From Hymenobacter frigidus (GTDB taxonomy: Bacteria; Bacteroidota; Bacteroidia; Cytophagales; Hymenobacteraceae), in NCBI RefSeq assembly GCF_014640435.1, contig NZ_BMGY01000016.1, forward strand, positions 1 through 64,000: a stretch of 64,000 nucleotides of DNA. Reading direction: 5' to 3'. How positions within the stretch are numbered: position 1 is the stretch's first letter; each line of letters begins with the position of its first letter. Both the position numbers and the translations under genes were made by a program. Shown in pieces: positions 50,181 through 61,200 of the stretch. The notes beneath the pieces are model-generated. The model was given only the letters and a program-made list of their open reading frames with translations, did not search any database and was not told the DNA's origin.

Positions 50181-51500
50181 ATGAATAAGTTTATCGAGTC
50201 GATAAAAAACATCTTTGCGATTGAGGATTTGCGTACGCGAATCCTCAATACGCTTTTCTTCATTGCCATCTATCGCCTCGGCGTGTACGTGGTGTTGCCA
50301 GGCGTTGACCCCACCCAACTCAAGACGGGTGCTGAGGGTTTGTTTGGTATTCTGGATACGCTGCTCGGCGGCGCATTTAGCCACGCGTCGATTTTCGCGT
50401 TGGGCATCATGCCCTATATCTCGGCCTCTATCGTGCTGCAGCTGCTCACGATTGCCGTGCCCTACTTCCAGAAGCTACAGAAGGAAGGTGAGTCGGGACG
50501 TAAGAAAATTAACCAGTATACTCGGATTCTCACGATTCCGATTGTGTTGGCTCAATCGGTTGGTTTCATTGCCACGATTAACGCTGAGGCCATCATCAAT
50601 CCCGGCACATTCTTCACCGTTTCGACCATGATTATCATCACGGCCGGCACGTTGTTCTGCATGTGGCTGGGTGAGAAAATCACGGATAAAGGTATCGGCA
50701 ACGGTATTTCCATGATTATAATGATTGGCATCGTGTCGCGTCTCCCCGGTGCCATCATTGGTGAGGCTGCCGCCAAAGGCGTAAATAAGTCACTCATTTT
50801 CCTGTTGGAAATGGTAGTGCTTTTCCTCGTCGTAATGGCGGTTATTGTGCTTACTCAAGCTGTTCGCCGCATCGCGGTGCAATATGCTAAGCAGGTAGGC
50901 GGCACTACGCAGCTCGATGCACAGCGTCAGTTTATTCCCCTCAAGGTGAATGCAGCCGGTGTAATGCCAATCATCTTCGCGCAGTCGTTGATGTTTGTAC
51001 CGGCTATCGTGGCTTCGGTGTGGCAGAATCAGAGTGATATGGCTAGCTACATTGGCGTGAAGTTCTCGGACTACACTTCGTGGCAGTACAACCTGACCTT
51101 CGGTCTGCTGATTATCATCTTCACTTACTTCTACACGGCCATCAGTGTCAATCCTAACCAGATTGCCGATGACTTGAAACGGAGTGGCGGTTTCGTGCCC
51201 GGCGTGAAGCCAGGCCGCGAGACTTCGGAGTATATCGATGAAATCCTGACGCGTGTAACGTTGCCAGGTGCTGTTGCTCTTGCTCTGATTGCCATTTTTC
51301 CGGCCATTGCCTTGTTGCTTGGTGTAACTCGTCCTTTCTCGGCTTTCTATGGCGGTACGTCACTCATCATCATGGTGGGAGTGGTACTCGACACGGTAAA
51401 CCAGGTGCAGAGCTACTTGCTGATGCAGCACTACGACGGCATGATGAAATCAGGCAAGCTGCGCGGACGCACAGCACAGCCTATTTCGATAGCTTCGTAG
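50181..51500 (+). CDS. secY: Preprotein translocase subunit SecY
   Basis: A 439-residue channel protein of the inner membrane with ten hydrophobic spans. RILNTLFFIAIYRLGVYVVL opens span 1; the plug region GGAFSHASIFALGIMPYIS, and the cytosolic loops KQVGGTTQLDAQRQFIPLKV and KRSGGFVPGVKPGRETSEYI are typical. It works with SecE (22550) and usually SecG, not in the window. map follows by 6 bases. Confidence 0.99.
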   Translation: MNKFIESIKNIFAIEDLRTRILNTLFFIAIYRLGVYVVLPGVDPTQLKTGAEGLFGILDTLLGGAFSHASIFALGIMPYISASIVLQLLTIAVPYFQKLQKEGESGRKKINQYTRILTIPIVLAQSVGFIATINAEAIINPGTFFTVSTMIIITAGTLFCMWLGEKITDKGIGNGISMIIMIGIVSRLPGAIIGEAAAKGVNKSLIFLLEMVVLFLVVMAVIVLTQAVRRIAVQYAKQVGGTTQLDAQRQFIPLKVNAAGVMPIIFAQSLMFVPAIVASVWQNQSDMASYIGVKFSDYTSWQYNLTFGLLIIIFTYFYTAISVNPNQIADDLKRSGGFVPGVKPGRETSEYIDEILTRVTLPGAVALALIAIFPAIALLLGVTRPFSAFYGGTSLIIMVGVVLDTVNQVQSYLLMQHYDGMMKSGKLRGRTAQPISIAS

Positions 51501-51506
51501 GTAGTA

Positions 51507-52292
51507 ATGGCAAGCGGCAGCATTCAATACAAAACTGAAGAAGAGATTGACCTCATCCGGGCCAGCGCATTAGTGCTGGCCAAGGCCCACGGCGAAGTCG
51601 CAGGCTTGGTGAAAGAAGGAGTGACGACGCGGCAGCTTGATAAGCGCGCGGAGGAATTCATCCGGGACCACGGCGGAGTACCATCCTTCAAAGGATACAA
51701 CAAGTTTCCCTATAGCCTATGCCTGTCGCCGAATTCGGTGGTTGTGCACGGGTTCGCCACCGATGAGCCGCTGAAGAGTGGCGACATACTGTCGGTGGAT
51801 TGCGGAGTCTTTCTGAATGGTTTTCATTCAGATAGTGCCTACACTTACCCAATCGGGGAGGTGGCGCCGGAAGTACTGACGCTGTTGCGGGAAACCAAAG
51901 CGTCATTGTACAAAGGCATCGAACAAGCCGTGAGCGGCAACCGTGTGGGCGATATCAGCTACGCCATCCAAAACCATGTGGCCCCGTTGGGCTATGGGGT
52001 GGTACGCGAGTTGGTTGGTCACGGAGTTGGCGCGAAACTGCACGAGAAACCCGAGGTGCCGAATTATGGCAAACGGGGCTCCGGGCCGCTCTTGCAAACA
52101 GGTTTGGTGTTGGCCATTGAGCCGATGGTAAATCTGGGCAAGAAGGATGTGGTGCAGGAGGCGGATGGCTGGACTATCCGTACCAAGGACCGCAAACCAT
52201 CGGCGCACTTCGAGCACACCGTAGTAGTTAGAAAAGAAAAGGCGGAGATTCTTACCTCCTTTGAATACATAGAAAAAGCACTGCAGCAGTAG
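51507..52292 (+). CDS. map: Methionine aminopeptidase, type I
   Basis: A 261-residue metalloenzyme that removes the initiator methionine from new proteins. The five metal ligands are visible: two Asp in [20 protein letters not shown], His in [13 protein letters not shown], Glu in [10 protein letters not shown] and Glu in HFEHTVVV. Length fits type I. Its position between secY and infA is the usual one outside the gamma-proteobacteria. Confidence 0.98.
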   Translation: MASGSIQYKTEEEIDLIRASALVLAKAHGEVAGLVKEGVTTRQLDKRAEEFIRDHGGVPSFKGYNKFPYSLCLSPNSVVVHGFATDEPLKSGDILSVDCGVFLNGFHSDSAYTYPIGEVAPEVLTLLRETKASLYKGIEQAVSGNRVGDISYAIQNHVAPLGYGVVRELVGHGVGAKLHEKPEVPNYGKRGSGPLLQTGLVLAIEPMVNLGKKDVVQEADGWTIRTKDRKPSAHFEHTVVVRKEKAEILTSFEYIEKALQQ

Positions 52293-52297
52293 CCCTT

Positions 52298-52516
52298 ATG
52301 GCAAAACAAGCCTCTATTGAGCAGGATGGGACCATCCTGGAAGCCCTTTCCAACGCCATGTTCCGCGTGGAATTGGAAAACGGTCACCAGTTGATTGCCC
52401 ACATTTCGGGCAAGATGCGGATGCATTACATCAAGATTCTGCCCGGTGACAAGGTTAAGCTGGAAATGTCTCCCTACGACTTGTCGAAGGGCCGAATTAA
52501 GTATCGTTATAAGTAA
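52298..52516 (+). CDS. infA: Translation initiation factor IF-1
   Basis: A 72-residue OB-fold factor that blocks the A site during initiation. [40 protein letters not shown] and the end [11 protein letters not shown] are canonical at the usual length. It starts 5 bases after map. Confidence 0.99.
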   Translation: MAKQASIEQDGTILEALSNAMFRVELENGHQLIAHISGKMRMHYIKILPGDKVKLEMSPYDLSKGRIKYRYK

Positions 52517-52566
52517 ACTTCCTTCCTGTGCTGCTATCAGGTAATCCCTGAGCCGTAATTGGTCAA

Positions 52567-52713
52567 TTGGTAGCAGTTCCGGTTGGTATTGTCTTAAGCT
52601 TAGTAATCCTAGTAGTTGTTCTCCGATTGTTTGCTGGTAAAACTGACAAGCATAAGCAAGAAAGAACTTCTGGCCTACCCTGTTTTAAAGAAGTTAATTT
52701 TTGCTCATCATGA
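52567..52713 (+). CDS. Possible small hydrophobic ORF coupled to rpmJ
   Basis: A 49-codon frame starting at TTG 52567 in the 193-base gap between infA and rpmJ. The product begins with a long hydrophobic run ([17 protein letters not shown]) and then a basic, polar stretch ([14 protein letters not shown]). Its TGA stop overlaps the rpmJ ATG (ATGA), the classic layout for coupled translation. Against it: a non-ATG start, AT-rich codons and no family. It may be a leader peptide, an uncharacterised membrane peptide, or chance. Confidence 0.25.
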   Translation: MVAVPVGIVLSLVILVVVLRLFAGKTDKHKQERTSGLPCFKEVNFCSS

Positions 52714-52826
52714 AAGTCAAAACCTCCATCAAAAAGCGTAGCGTCGATTGCAAGATTGTACGTCGTAATGGCAAGCTCTACGTCATCAACAAGAAAAACC
52801 CCCGCTTTAAGCAGCGTCAGGGTTAA
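52710..52826 (+). CDS. rpmJ: 50S ribosomal protein L36 (zinc-independent form)
   Basis: A 38-residue protein: [20 protein letters not shown], then [17 protein letters not shown]. The zinc form has C-x2-C-x12-C-x4-H; here only one Cys (VDCK) remains and the His position is Phe, so this is the Cys-less type, matching the Cys-less S14. Between infA and rpsM, its standard place. Confidence 0.95.
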   Translation: MKVKTSIKKRSVDCKIVRRNGKLYVINKKNPRFKQRQG

Positions 52827-52936
52827 TCCTAATTTTAGAATCCCGGAACCTTGGGTACTGAGAAGCTGGTTTAATCCATCTTCCCGCCTTCCAAGCAGTT
52901 GCCGGGTTTCTGTCCGCAAACACATAACCACACACA

Positions 52937-53314
52937 ATGGCTCGTATCGCAGGGGTTGATATCCCGGACAACAAGCGCGGCGAAATCGCCCTGACTTATA
53001 TTTTCGGCATTGGCCGGAGCAATTCTCAGAAAATCCTGGTGAAAGCCGGGGTTGACATCAACAAGAAAGTGAAGGACTGGACTGACGAGGAGTCGGGTGC
53101 TGTCCGCGCTATCATTGCTGCTGAGCACAAAACGGAAGGCGTGCTGCGCTCGGAAGTAACGACGAACATCAAGCGTTTGATGGACATCGGTTGCTACCGT
53201 GGCCTGCGTCACCGGAAAGGCCTACCAGTTCGTGGTCAGCGTACCAAGAATAACTCGCGTACCCGCAAGGGCAAGCGTAAGACGGTGGCTGGCAAGAAAA
53301 AGGCAACCAAATAA
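52937..53314 (+). CDS. rpsM: 30S ribosomal protein S13
   Basis: A 125-residue head protein contacting S19 and the P-site t[55 protein letters not shown] and a lysine-rich tail are typical. It opens the alpha-operon set rpsM-rpsK-rpsD-rpoA-rplQ; a long hairpin separates it from rpsK. Confidence 0.99.
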   Translation: MARIAGVDIPDNKRGEIALTYIFGIGRSNSQKILVKAGVDINKKVKDWTDEESGAVRAIIAAEHKTEGVLRSEVTTNIKRLMDIGCYRGLRHRKGLPVRGQRTKNNSRTRKGKRKTVAGKKKATK

Positions 53315-53329
53315 TCTCACACGGGAATC

Positions 53330-53371
53330 GGCGCTGGCGGCTGCGGATAATGCATCCGCGCGGTCAGCGCC
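53330..53371 (+). promoter_or_regulatory. Hairpin between rpsM and rpsK
   Basis: A two-part hairpin: outer GGCGCTG / CAGCGCC and inner GCGGAT / ATCCGC around AATGC. It has no T tract and sits 30 bases ahead of rpsK. It might be an attenuator, a processing site or a ribosomal-protein target; nothing in the sequence decides. Confidence 0.45.
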
Positions 53372-53401
53372 AACACCTCCCGCATTTTTTGCGATAACCA
53401 A

Positions 53402-53794
53402 ATGGCACAAAAAAGAAAAGACAAAGCCAAGAAGCGCGTTGTCGTGGTGGAGCAGGTGGGCCAGGTACATATCCGTGCCTCGTTCAACAACATCATCATC
53501 TCCATTACCAACAACAACGGTCAAGTTATTTCGTGGGCTTCGGCCGGCAAGATGGGTTTCCGTGGTTCGAAAAAGAACACGCCCTACGCCGCCCAAATGG
53601 CGATGAGCGACTGCGGTAAAGTGGCCCACGACTTGGGTATGCGCAAAGCCGAAGTATTCGTGAAAGGCCCCGGTTCGGGCCGTGAGTCGGCCATCCGCGC
53701 CCTCGGCAACGTGGGTATTGAGGTGACCACCATCCGCGACGTAACGCCGCTGCCGCACAACGGCTGCCGCCCCCCCAAGCGTCGTCGCGTTTAG
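53402..53794 (+). CDS. rpsK: 30S ribosomal protein S11
   Basis: A 130-residue platform protein. [36 protein letters not shown] and the end [16 protein letters not shown] are conserved. A lysine-rich N-terminus ([10 protein letters not shown]) precedes the fold. It comes 26 bases before rpsD. Confidence 0.99.
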   Translation: MAQKRKDKAKKRVVVVEQVGQVHIRASFNNIIISITNNNGQVISWASAGKMGFRGSKKNTPYAAQMAMSDCGKVAHDLGMRKAEVFVKGPGSGRESAIRALGNVGIEVTTIRDVTPLPHNGCRPPKRRRV

Positions 53795-53820
53795 TTTTTC
53801 ACTTCAGAAATTAGATTACA

Positions 53821-54426
53821 ATGGCACGTTATACCGGCCCTACCTCAAAAATTGCCCGTCGCTTCAACGAGCCGATTTTCGGCCCGAGCAAAGCGCTCAA
53901 TAAAAAAGCCTATCCTCCGGGCCAGCACGGCCGTGGCCGCCGCAAAAAGCAGTCGGAGTATGCTGTCCAGTTGATGGAAAAGCAGAAGGTAAAGTATATG
54001 TACGGCATGTTGGAGAAGCAATTCGAAAACCTGTTCCACAAAGCGGCTGCGCTGCCCGGCATCACCGGCGACAACTTGCTCGCCCTGTTGGAAGCCCGTT
54101 TGGACAACGCTGTGTACCGTTTGGGCATTGCTTCGACGCGTCGCGCTGCCCGCCAGCTAGTTGGTCACAAGCACATCACCGTGAACGGTGAAGTGGTGAA
54201 TATTCCTTCTTACCACCTCCGTCCTGGCGACATTGTGGCCGTGCGCGAGAAGTCGAAGTCGTTGGAAGCCATTGCTACTAGCTTGTCAGTTCGTAACTCA
54301 CGCCAGTTTTCCTGGTTGGAGTGGGATGGTAAGGAGATGGCTGGCAAGTTCATCAACGCCCCCGCTCGTGAGTTGATTCCGGAGAAAATTACGGAGCAGC
54401 TTATTGTCGAACTGTATTCGAAGTAA
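53821..54426 (+). CDS. rpsD: 30S ribosomal protein S4
   Basis: A 201-residue primary 16S-binding protein; in E. coli it represses the alpha operon. [20 protein letters not shown] opens it; the S4 RNA-binding domain is [20 protein letters not shown] with [16 protein letters not shown]. No N-terminal Cys cluster is present, so this is the Cys-less form. A terminator-like hairpin follows before rpoA. Confidence 0.99.
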   Translation: MARYTGPTSKIARRFNEPIFGPSKALNKKAYPPGQHGRGRRKKQSEYAVQLMEKQKVKYMYGMLEKQFENLFHKAAALPGITGDNLLALLEARLDNAVYRLGIASTRRAARQLVGHKHITVNGEVVNIPSYHLRPGDIVAVREKSKSLEAIATSLSVRNSRQFSWLEWDGKEMAGKFINAPARELIPEKITEQLIVELYSK

Positions 54427-54440
54427 TTAGCGCTATTAGA

Positions 54441-54467
54441 TGCGGCTCGGCAATTTGCCGGGCCGCA
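54441..54467 (+). terminator. Hairpin between rpsD and rpoA
   Basis: A 12-bp stem, TGCGGCTCGGCA with TGCCGGGCCGCA, around a 3-base loop, followed by CTTGTGCTTTT. It may cause partial termination and set the ratio of S4 to alpha subunit. Confidence 0.55.
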
Positions 54468-54516
54468 CTTGTGCTTTTACCTCCCCCAATTTTTCATTAT
54501 TTTTAACGCCCAACAT

Positions 54517-55506
54517 ATGTCAATCCTAGCTTTTCAGATGCCGGAGAAAGTGGTGATGGAGAAATCCGACGACTTCACCGGGACGTTTGAATTTAAGCCG
54601 CTCGAGAAGGGCTACGGCGTCACCATCGGTAATGCCTTGCGTCGCATTTTGCTGTCGTCGCTGGAGGGCTTTGCTATCACGTCGGTTCGCACGAACAGTG
54701 TGCTGCACGAGTTTTCGACCATTGAAGGGGTGATTGAGGACATGTCCGAAATCATCCTGAACCTGAAAATGGTCCGCTTCAAGAAGACGAGCGATGCCAT
54801 TGCCGATAAAATCACCGTGCGCGTCAAGGGTCAGGAGACCTTTTCGGGCAGCGACATTGGCAAGTTTGCCAGCGGTTTTGAGGTGTTGAATCCCGACCAT
54901 GTCATTGCCCACCTTGACCCAAGCAAAGAGCTAGAGTTTGAGTTGACAATTGCTCGTGGCCGTGGCTACGTGCCCGCCGACGAGAACAAGCCGACCGACC
55001 AAGTCTTCGGTCAAATCGCTATCGATGCCATCTACACGCCCATTAAGAACGTGAAGTACAGCATTGAGAACACCCGGGTGGAGCAAAAGACCGACTACGA
55101 GAAGCTCGTCATTGAGATTCAAACCGACGGTTCGATTCATCCGGAGGAAGCACTGAAGGGTGCGGCCAATATCCTCATCCAGCATTTCATGCTATTCTCC
55201 GACAACACGATGACCCTCGAAGGTCCGCGGGTGACGGAAGATGAGCCGATTGACGAGGAAACCATGCAAATGCGCAAGATGCTCAAGACTCCTCTGGAGG
55301 ACATGGAGCTCAGCGTACGCGCTAAAAACTGCCTCAAGGCTGCCGACATCAAGACGATGGGTGAACTGGTGACCTTGGAGATTGCTGACATGATGAAGTT
55401 CCGCAACTTCGGTAAGAAGAGCCTCACCGAGCTGGAAAACCTGGTTGAAGAGCGTGGCTTGGAGTTCGGTATGGACCTTGGGAAGTATCGCCTCGACGAA
55501 GACTAG
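54517..55506 (+). CDS. rpoA: DNA-directed RNA polymerase subunit alpha
   Basis: A 329-residue assembly platform of RNA polymerase. The N-terminal domain includes [20 protein letters not shown] and VIAHLD; the C-terminal domain, which touches UP elements and activators, includes [20 protein letters not shown] and [21 protein letters not shown] 54517 ([12 protein letters not shown]) is canonical; a frame start at 54469 begins within the preceding hairpin region. A strong terminator follows. Confidence 0.99.
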   Translation: MSILAFQMPEKVVMEKSDDFTGTFEFKPLEKGYGVTIGNALRRILLSSLEGFAITSVRTNSVLHEFSTIEGVIEDMSEIILNLKMVRFKKTSDAIADKITVRVKGQETFSGSDIGKFASGFEVLNPDHVIAHLDPSKELEFELTIARGRGYVPADENKPTDQVFGQIAIDAIYTPIKNVKYSIENTRVEQKTDYEKLVIEIQTDGSIHPEEALKGAANILIQHFMLFSDNTMTLEGPRVTEDEPIDEETMQMRKMLKTPLEDMELSVRAKNCLKAADIKTMGELVTLEIADMMKFRNFGKKSLTELENLVEERGLEFGMDLGKYRLDED

Positions 55507-55513
55507 GTTTTAT

Positions 55514-55589
55514 AATGTGGAGATGTGATGAGGTGGAAATGTGAGCTTCGTGCTCAATCCACAATTTTCACATCTCCACATTTTTTTTG
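55514..55589 (+). terminator. Terminator after rpoA (G/T-rich-arm palindrome)
   Basis: AATGTGGAGATGTGA pairs perfectly with TCACATCTCCACATT, with further inner pairing (GAGC-TTCGT-GCTC) and a final T8 run. The left arm is a run of ATGTGG/ATGTGA/AGGTGG words. Confidence 0.85.
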
Positions 55590-55692
55590 TTTTATCACAT
55601 TTATTCACAGTGCGCCCAAGGGGCAGCGGTTCTAATGAGGCTCAGGCCCGCCGTGGTCGCCGCCCGCAAGCGCATACTTTTTCAAACGTCCA

Positions 55693-56247
55693 ATGAGACA
55701 CGGAAAAAAGATTAACCACCTGGGTCGGACTACCGCCCACCGCCACGCCATGTTGTCAAACATGTCGACGTCGCTCATTATCTACAAGCGCATCACTACC
55801 ACGGTAGCCAAGGCCAAGGCCCTGCGTAAGTACATCGAGCCACTGCTGACCAAGTCGAAAGATGACACGACGCACTCCCGTCGGATGGTGTTCGCGGCAT
55901 TGCAGGACAAAGAATCCATCAAGGAATTGTTCGGTACGATTGCGGGCAAAATTGCTACCCGTCCCGGTGGCTACACCCGCATCATGAAGTTGAGCGACAC
56001 GCGTTTGGGTGACAACGCCGAAATGTGTATCATTGAGTTGGTTGACTTTAATGAGACGTTGCTGGAGGCTAAGTCGGCTGCTGCTGAGAAAGCCACTACT
56101 ACCCGTCGTTCGCGCAGCCGCAAGAAGGCTACGACCGGCGACGACGCTACTTCGGCTACTGAAGTGAAAGCTGAAGCTGTGGCTCCTGCTGCTAAGGAAG
56201 AAGCTGCTCCGGCTGCTGAGGCGAAGGCTGACGAAGCTGGTGCTTAA
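55693..56247 (+). CDS. rplQ: 50S ribosomal protein L17 with long acidic/Ala tail
   Basis: A 184-residue protein near the tunnel exit. The core (1-~125) begins [20 protein letters not shown] and includes [20 protein letters not shown]. After it come a basic stretch ([11 protein letters not shown]) and an Ala/Glu/Lys tail of ~45 residues; E. coli L17 is 127 residues. A terminator lies before it and another after it. TACTTTTT at 55676 is a weak candidate -7 box. Confidence 0.97.
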   Translation: MRHGKKINHLGRTTAHRHAMLSNMSTSLIIYKRITTTVAKAKALRKYIEPLLTKSKDDTTHSRRMVFAALQDKESIKELFGTIAGKIATRPGGYTRIMKLSDTRLGDNAEMCIIELVDFNETLLEAKSAAAEKATTTRRSRSRKKATTGDDATSATEVKAEAVAPAAKEEAAPAAEAKADEAGA

Positions 56248-56272
56248 GTAACGCGAGTTGCTAAAAACAGAC

Positions 56273-56308
56273 GAGGGCTACACCGTGAGGTGTGGCCCTC
56301 TTTTTTAT
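56273..56308 (+). terminator. rplQ terminator
   Basis: GAGGGCTACACC pairs with GGTGTGGCCCTC around a GTGA loop and is followed by TTTTTTATT. It ends the ribosomal cluster. Confidence 0.92.
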
Positions 56309-56311
56309 TGA

Positions 56312-57763
<1,452 letters not shown>

Positions 57764-57783
57764 TTATTTCGGTTCTTGCAAAA

Positions 57784-57823
57784 ACAAACGGCCAATTTTG
57801 CTACTGCAGAATTGGCCGTTTGT
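57784..57823 (+). terminator. Hairpin after eno
   Basis: An 18-bp stem with one mismatch, ACAAACGGCCAATTTTGC and its partner, around a TACT loop. No T tract. TACCTTTA, one base from a -7 box, follows at 57826. Confidence 0.65.
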
Positions 57824-57838
57824 ATTACCTTTATCCTG

Positions 57839-58153
57839 ATGAATCTACCTTCCTTTATTAGCCCCATACTGCGAACAGTACGAAGCTTTTACTTCCTTAC
57901 CGGCGTAGGGTTTCTGGTGTGGATGCTGGTGTTTGACGCCAACGATTTGGGCAAGCAGTTTGACATTTACCGCAAGTGGAAAGAACTGCGAAACGAGAAA
58001 CAGTATTACCTCGATAACATTGAGGTAGTGAAGCGAGAGCGGGCTGAACTGATGAGCTCACCAGCGCTGCTGGAGAAATTTGCGCGGGAGAAGTACCTGA
58101 TGAAGCGGCCCGGTGAGGACGTGTTTGTACTAGTGCCTGCCACCACCGAATAA
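57839..58153 (+). CDS. FtsB/DivIC-family septum protein
   Basis: A 104-residue bitopic division protein. One N-terminal membrane span (FYFLTGVGFLVWMLVF) is followed by a coiled coil (YRKWKELRNEKQYYLDNIEV, VKRERAELM) and the FtsB-like end FAREKYLMKRPGEDVFVLV. FtsB/DivIC links FtsL and FtsQ in the divisome. ATG 57839 gives this topology; the longer frame from 57776 crosses the terminator hairpin. Position next to eno supports the call. Confidence 0.9.
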   Translation: MNLPSFISPILRTVRSFYFLTGVGFLVWMLVFDANDLGKQFDIYRKWKELRNEKQYYLDNIEVVKRERAELMSSPALLEKFAREKYLMKRPGEDVFVLVPATTE

Positions 58154-58182
58154 TAACTTGCGGGCGGCCTGATTTAGTGATA

Positions 58183-58214
58183 TTGACTGAGTATGTGCCA
58201 GATTGATAGCATTG
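58183..58214 (+). promoter_or_regulatory. Candidate promoter of the CUB/CARDB gene
   Basis: TTG at 58183-58185, a 21-base spacer and TAGCATTG at 58207-58214, one base from TAnnTTTG. It lies 47 bases ahead of the start. Confidence 0.4.
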
Positions 58215-58261
58215 TACGTCATAAGTGAGTTCCTTCTTTTTTAACCTTTCACGTTTTTTGT

Positions 58262-61200
58262 ATGAAGCAAAGCTACCCTGCCGCTTCGCGGCTGTTCTTT
58301 TTGATGTTGGGTTTGGCGCTGTTAGGGTTTGCCCAGCCGGCCAGCCTGCGGGCCCAAACGTATGCGTTGCCGGCAAGCGGGACCAATAACTTTACCACCT
58401 GCTCTGGCACGTTGACGGACGATGGCGGTTTAAACGCTCCGTATTCTCCCAGTGCCAACGGCTCTACGACGCTAACGCCGGCCACGGCGGGCAATAAAAT
58501 TCGACTACAGTTCACCTCTTTTTCTGTGGAGTCGAGCTACGATTTGGTGTACATCTACGATGGGCCCAACACCAGTTCCCCGCTGATTGGAACGTATGAT
58601 TCCAGCAATCCTCCTACCACCGTGTTCGGTACAACCGCCTCAGGAGCCCTGACTGTGCGCCTGACTTCCGATGGCGTGGTGCAATTTGGCGGCTTTGAGG
58701 CTACCATTGGGTGCGTGACCACGGTGCCACCGCAGGCTCAGGCTGACCTGGCGCTGCAAGGAGCTTCGCTCTCGCCGTTGAGTGTGGTGGCCGGAGGTAA
58801 TTTGTCGGCTAGCAGCTCCATCTACAATCTGTCGGGAGCCACGGCCAGCAGCAGCAGTGTGGGCTATTATTTGTCCACCGATGCCGTACTCGATGCTGCC
58901 GACCAATTGCTGGGCAGCTCGATGGGATTTTCGCTGGCCGTTGGCCAAGCATCGTCGCGCTTCGCCAACTTTCAGGTGCCGGCAGGCACAGTGCCCGGCA
59001 ACTATTTTATTCTGTTCGTGGCCGACTACCTCAACCAGGTACCGGAAAGTAATGAGGGCAACAACGTGACCCCGGTGAACATCAGCGTGACGCCGCCCAG
59101 CATTGACCTGACCATTCCGCAGGCCGGAGTTACCCCGCTGAACGTGGCTCCAGGGAGCCCGCTCAGCCTGAACTGCCAGATTATCAACCAAGGCAACGCC
59201 GTGGCCAGCAGCAGCAGCGTGGGCTATTACTTCTCTACCGATGCTACCCTCGACGCGGCCGACCAACTGCTTACTTCGCAGTTTGGGGGTCAGCTTTCGC
59301 CCAATTTCCCGTCCTCGCGTTTCGGCACGGCGGCAGTACCGCCCGGCGTGGCACCAGGCGCGTACTTTATCCTGTTCGTGGCTGATTATCAGAATCAAGT
59401 GGGTGAAACCGATGAAAACAACAACGTAAGAGCGGTTAGCTTCACGGTGTCGCCTCCTGGTGTTGACCTGGTTATTACCCAGGAACAGCTGTTTCCATCA
59501 TCAGCGGTTGCCGGTAATTTTCTGCAGGTCAACTGCTTGATAGTGAACCAAGGCAATATTCAAGCGAATACGAGCACGGCGGGTTTCTATCTCTCCACCA
59601 ACCAGGTGTTTGATGTTGCAGATGTGTTGTTGAGCACTACCCAAGGCGGGACGCTCTTTGCTAACCAGACCAGCTTCCGCTCGTCGAACCCCCAACTGCC
59701 TGCCAACACGGCACCGGGCAGCTACTTCGTGCTGTTCGTGGCCGACCCGCAGGCTCAGGTGACCGAGGTAAACGAAACGAACAACGTGCGAAGCCTACCC
59801 CTGTCTGTCATCGCTCCGAGCATCGATTTGCAGGTATCAAGCACCTTTCTTAACCCTTCCTCTGTAGCACCGGGCGGCGTTACGGCGGCATCGTGTGTGC
59901 TTTTCAACCAGGGCAATGCCGTGGCTAACCCGGCCACGGTGGGCTACTATTTATCGACCAACTTAGTGCTGGACGCCAATGATATATTGTTGGCTAACAC
60001 TACTGGTAGCGTGTTCGGCTTCAACAGCTCCTCGCGCTTTGCCAACCTCACGGTGCCGGCTGGCACGGCCGTGGGCAGCTATTATGTGCTGTTTGTAGCT
60101 GATTACCTGGCACAGATAAGCGAGACCAACGAACTCAACAACGTCACTTCGGCGCCGTTGCAAGTGGTTGCTCCCGGCGTCGACCTGATAATCCAGCAGC
60201 CATTTCTTTCGGCAGGCAGTGTCACCCCTGGCTTTATGATTAATGCCAGCTGCAGCATTCAAAATATTGGCAACAGCATTGCTAATAGCAGTACGGTAGG
60301 CTATTATTTGTCGACTAACGCACAGTTTGATGCCAGCGACGTGCTGCTGAATACGGTAACTGGTTTCGCTCTGGGGGGCGGCCAAAGCTCGCAGCGCTTC
60401 ACCAACCTGGTAATACCCACGGGCACCACGGCGGGCAACTACTTCGTGCTGTTCGTGGCCGACCCGCAAGCCCAAGTGACCGAAACCAACGAAAACAACA
60501 ATGTGATAGCGCTGCAGTTGACCGTAACTGGTCCCTTCCTCGGCACGGTTGTCCCTTTCTCTGGCGCGGCTACTGTTACCACCTGCACGGCCACTATTTA
60601 CGACCACGGCGGGTTTGGTAACTACGCTGACAATGCCAACGGTACCCTCACTATCTTGCCCGCTACGCCGGGCTCACTGGTGCGGCTCACCTTCAATTCG
60701 TTTGTGGTGGAGCAGTGCTGCGACCGGCTTAATATCTACGACGGACCCAATGCGCAGTCGCCGTTGTTGGCCTCGCTCAGCTCGATGCCCGTGGGGCCCA
60801 TTGTGGCTACCAATTCGTCGGGTGTGCTGACGCTGGTGTTCACCACTGATGGCAGCGTAACCGCTTCCGGCTTCGAAGCCGTGGTGAGCTGCACGGCCCC
60901 GCCGCAACCCGACTTATTGCTGACGCAAATCGGGGCGTCGCCCTCATCGGTGCCAGCAGGCGGCAGCTTGTCGTTGAGCACCATCGTGGCTAACCAGGGT
61001 TCGGGCTCCGCCAGTAGCTCGGCAGTGGGCTTCTTCCTGTCAGTCGACCAACAGCTTGACGCCAGCGACCGCAATCTGGGTACCAGTGCTGGCGGTGCGC
61101 TGGGTCCTAACCTCGACGGCGCCCGCAACCTGCTGACTATGGTGCCTGCCAATGTGACGCCGGGAGCCTACTACGTGCTAGCCGTGGCCGACCCCACAAA

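Noticed and set aside
58750..60520. Regularly spaced DNA similarity that might suggest an array
   Set aside because: The period (~355 bases) matches the CARDB protein repeats in one open frame; there are no short identical repeats with unique spacers.
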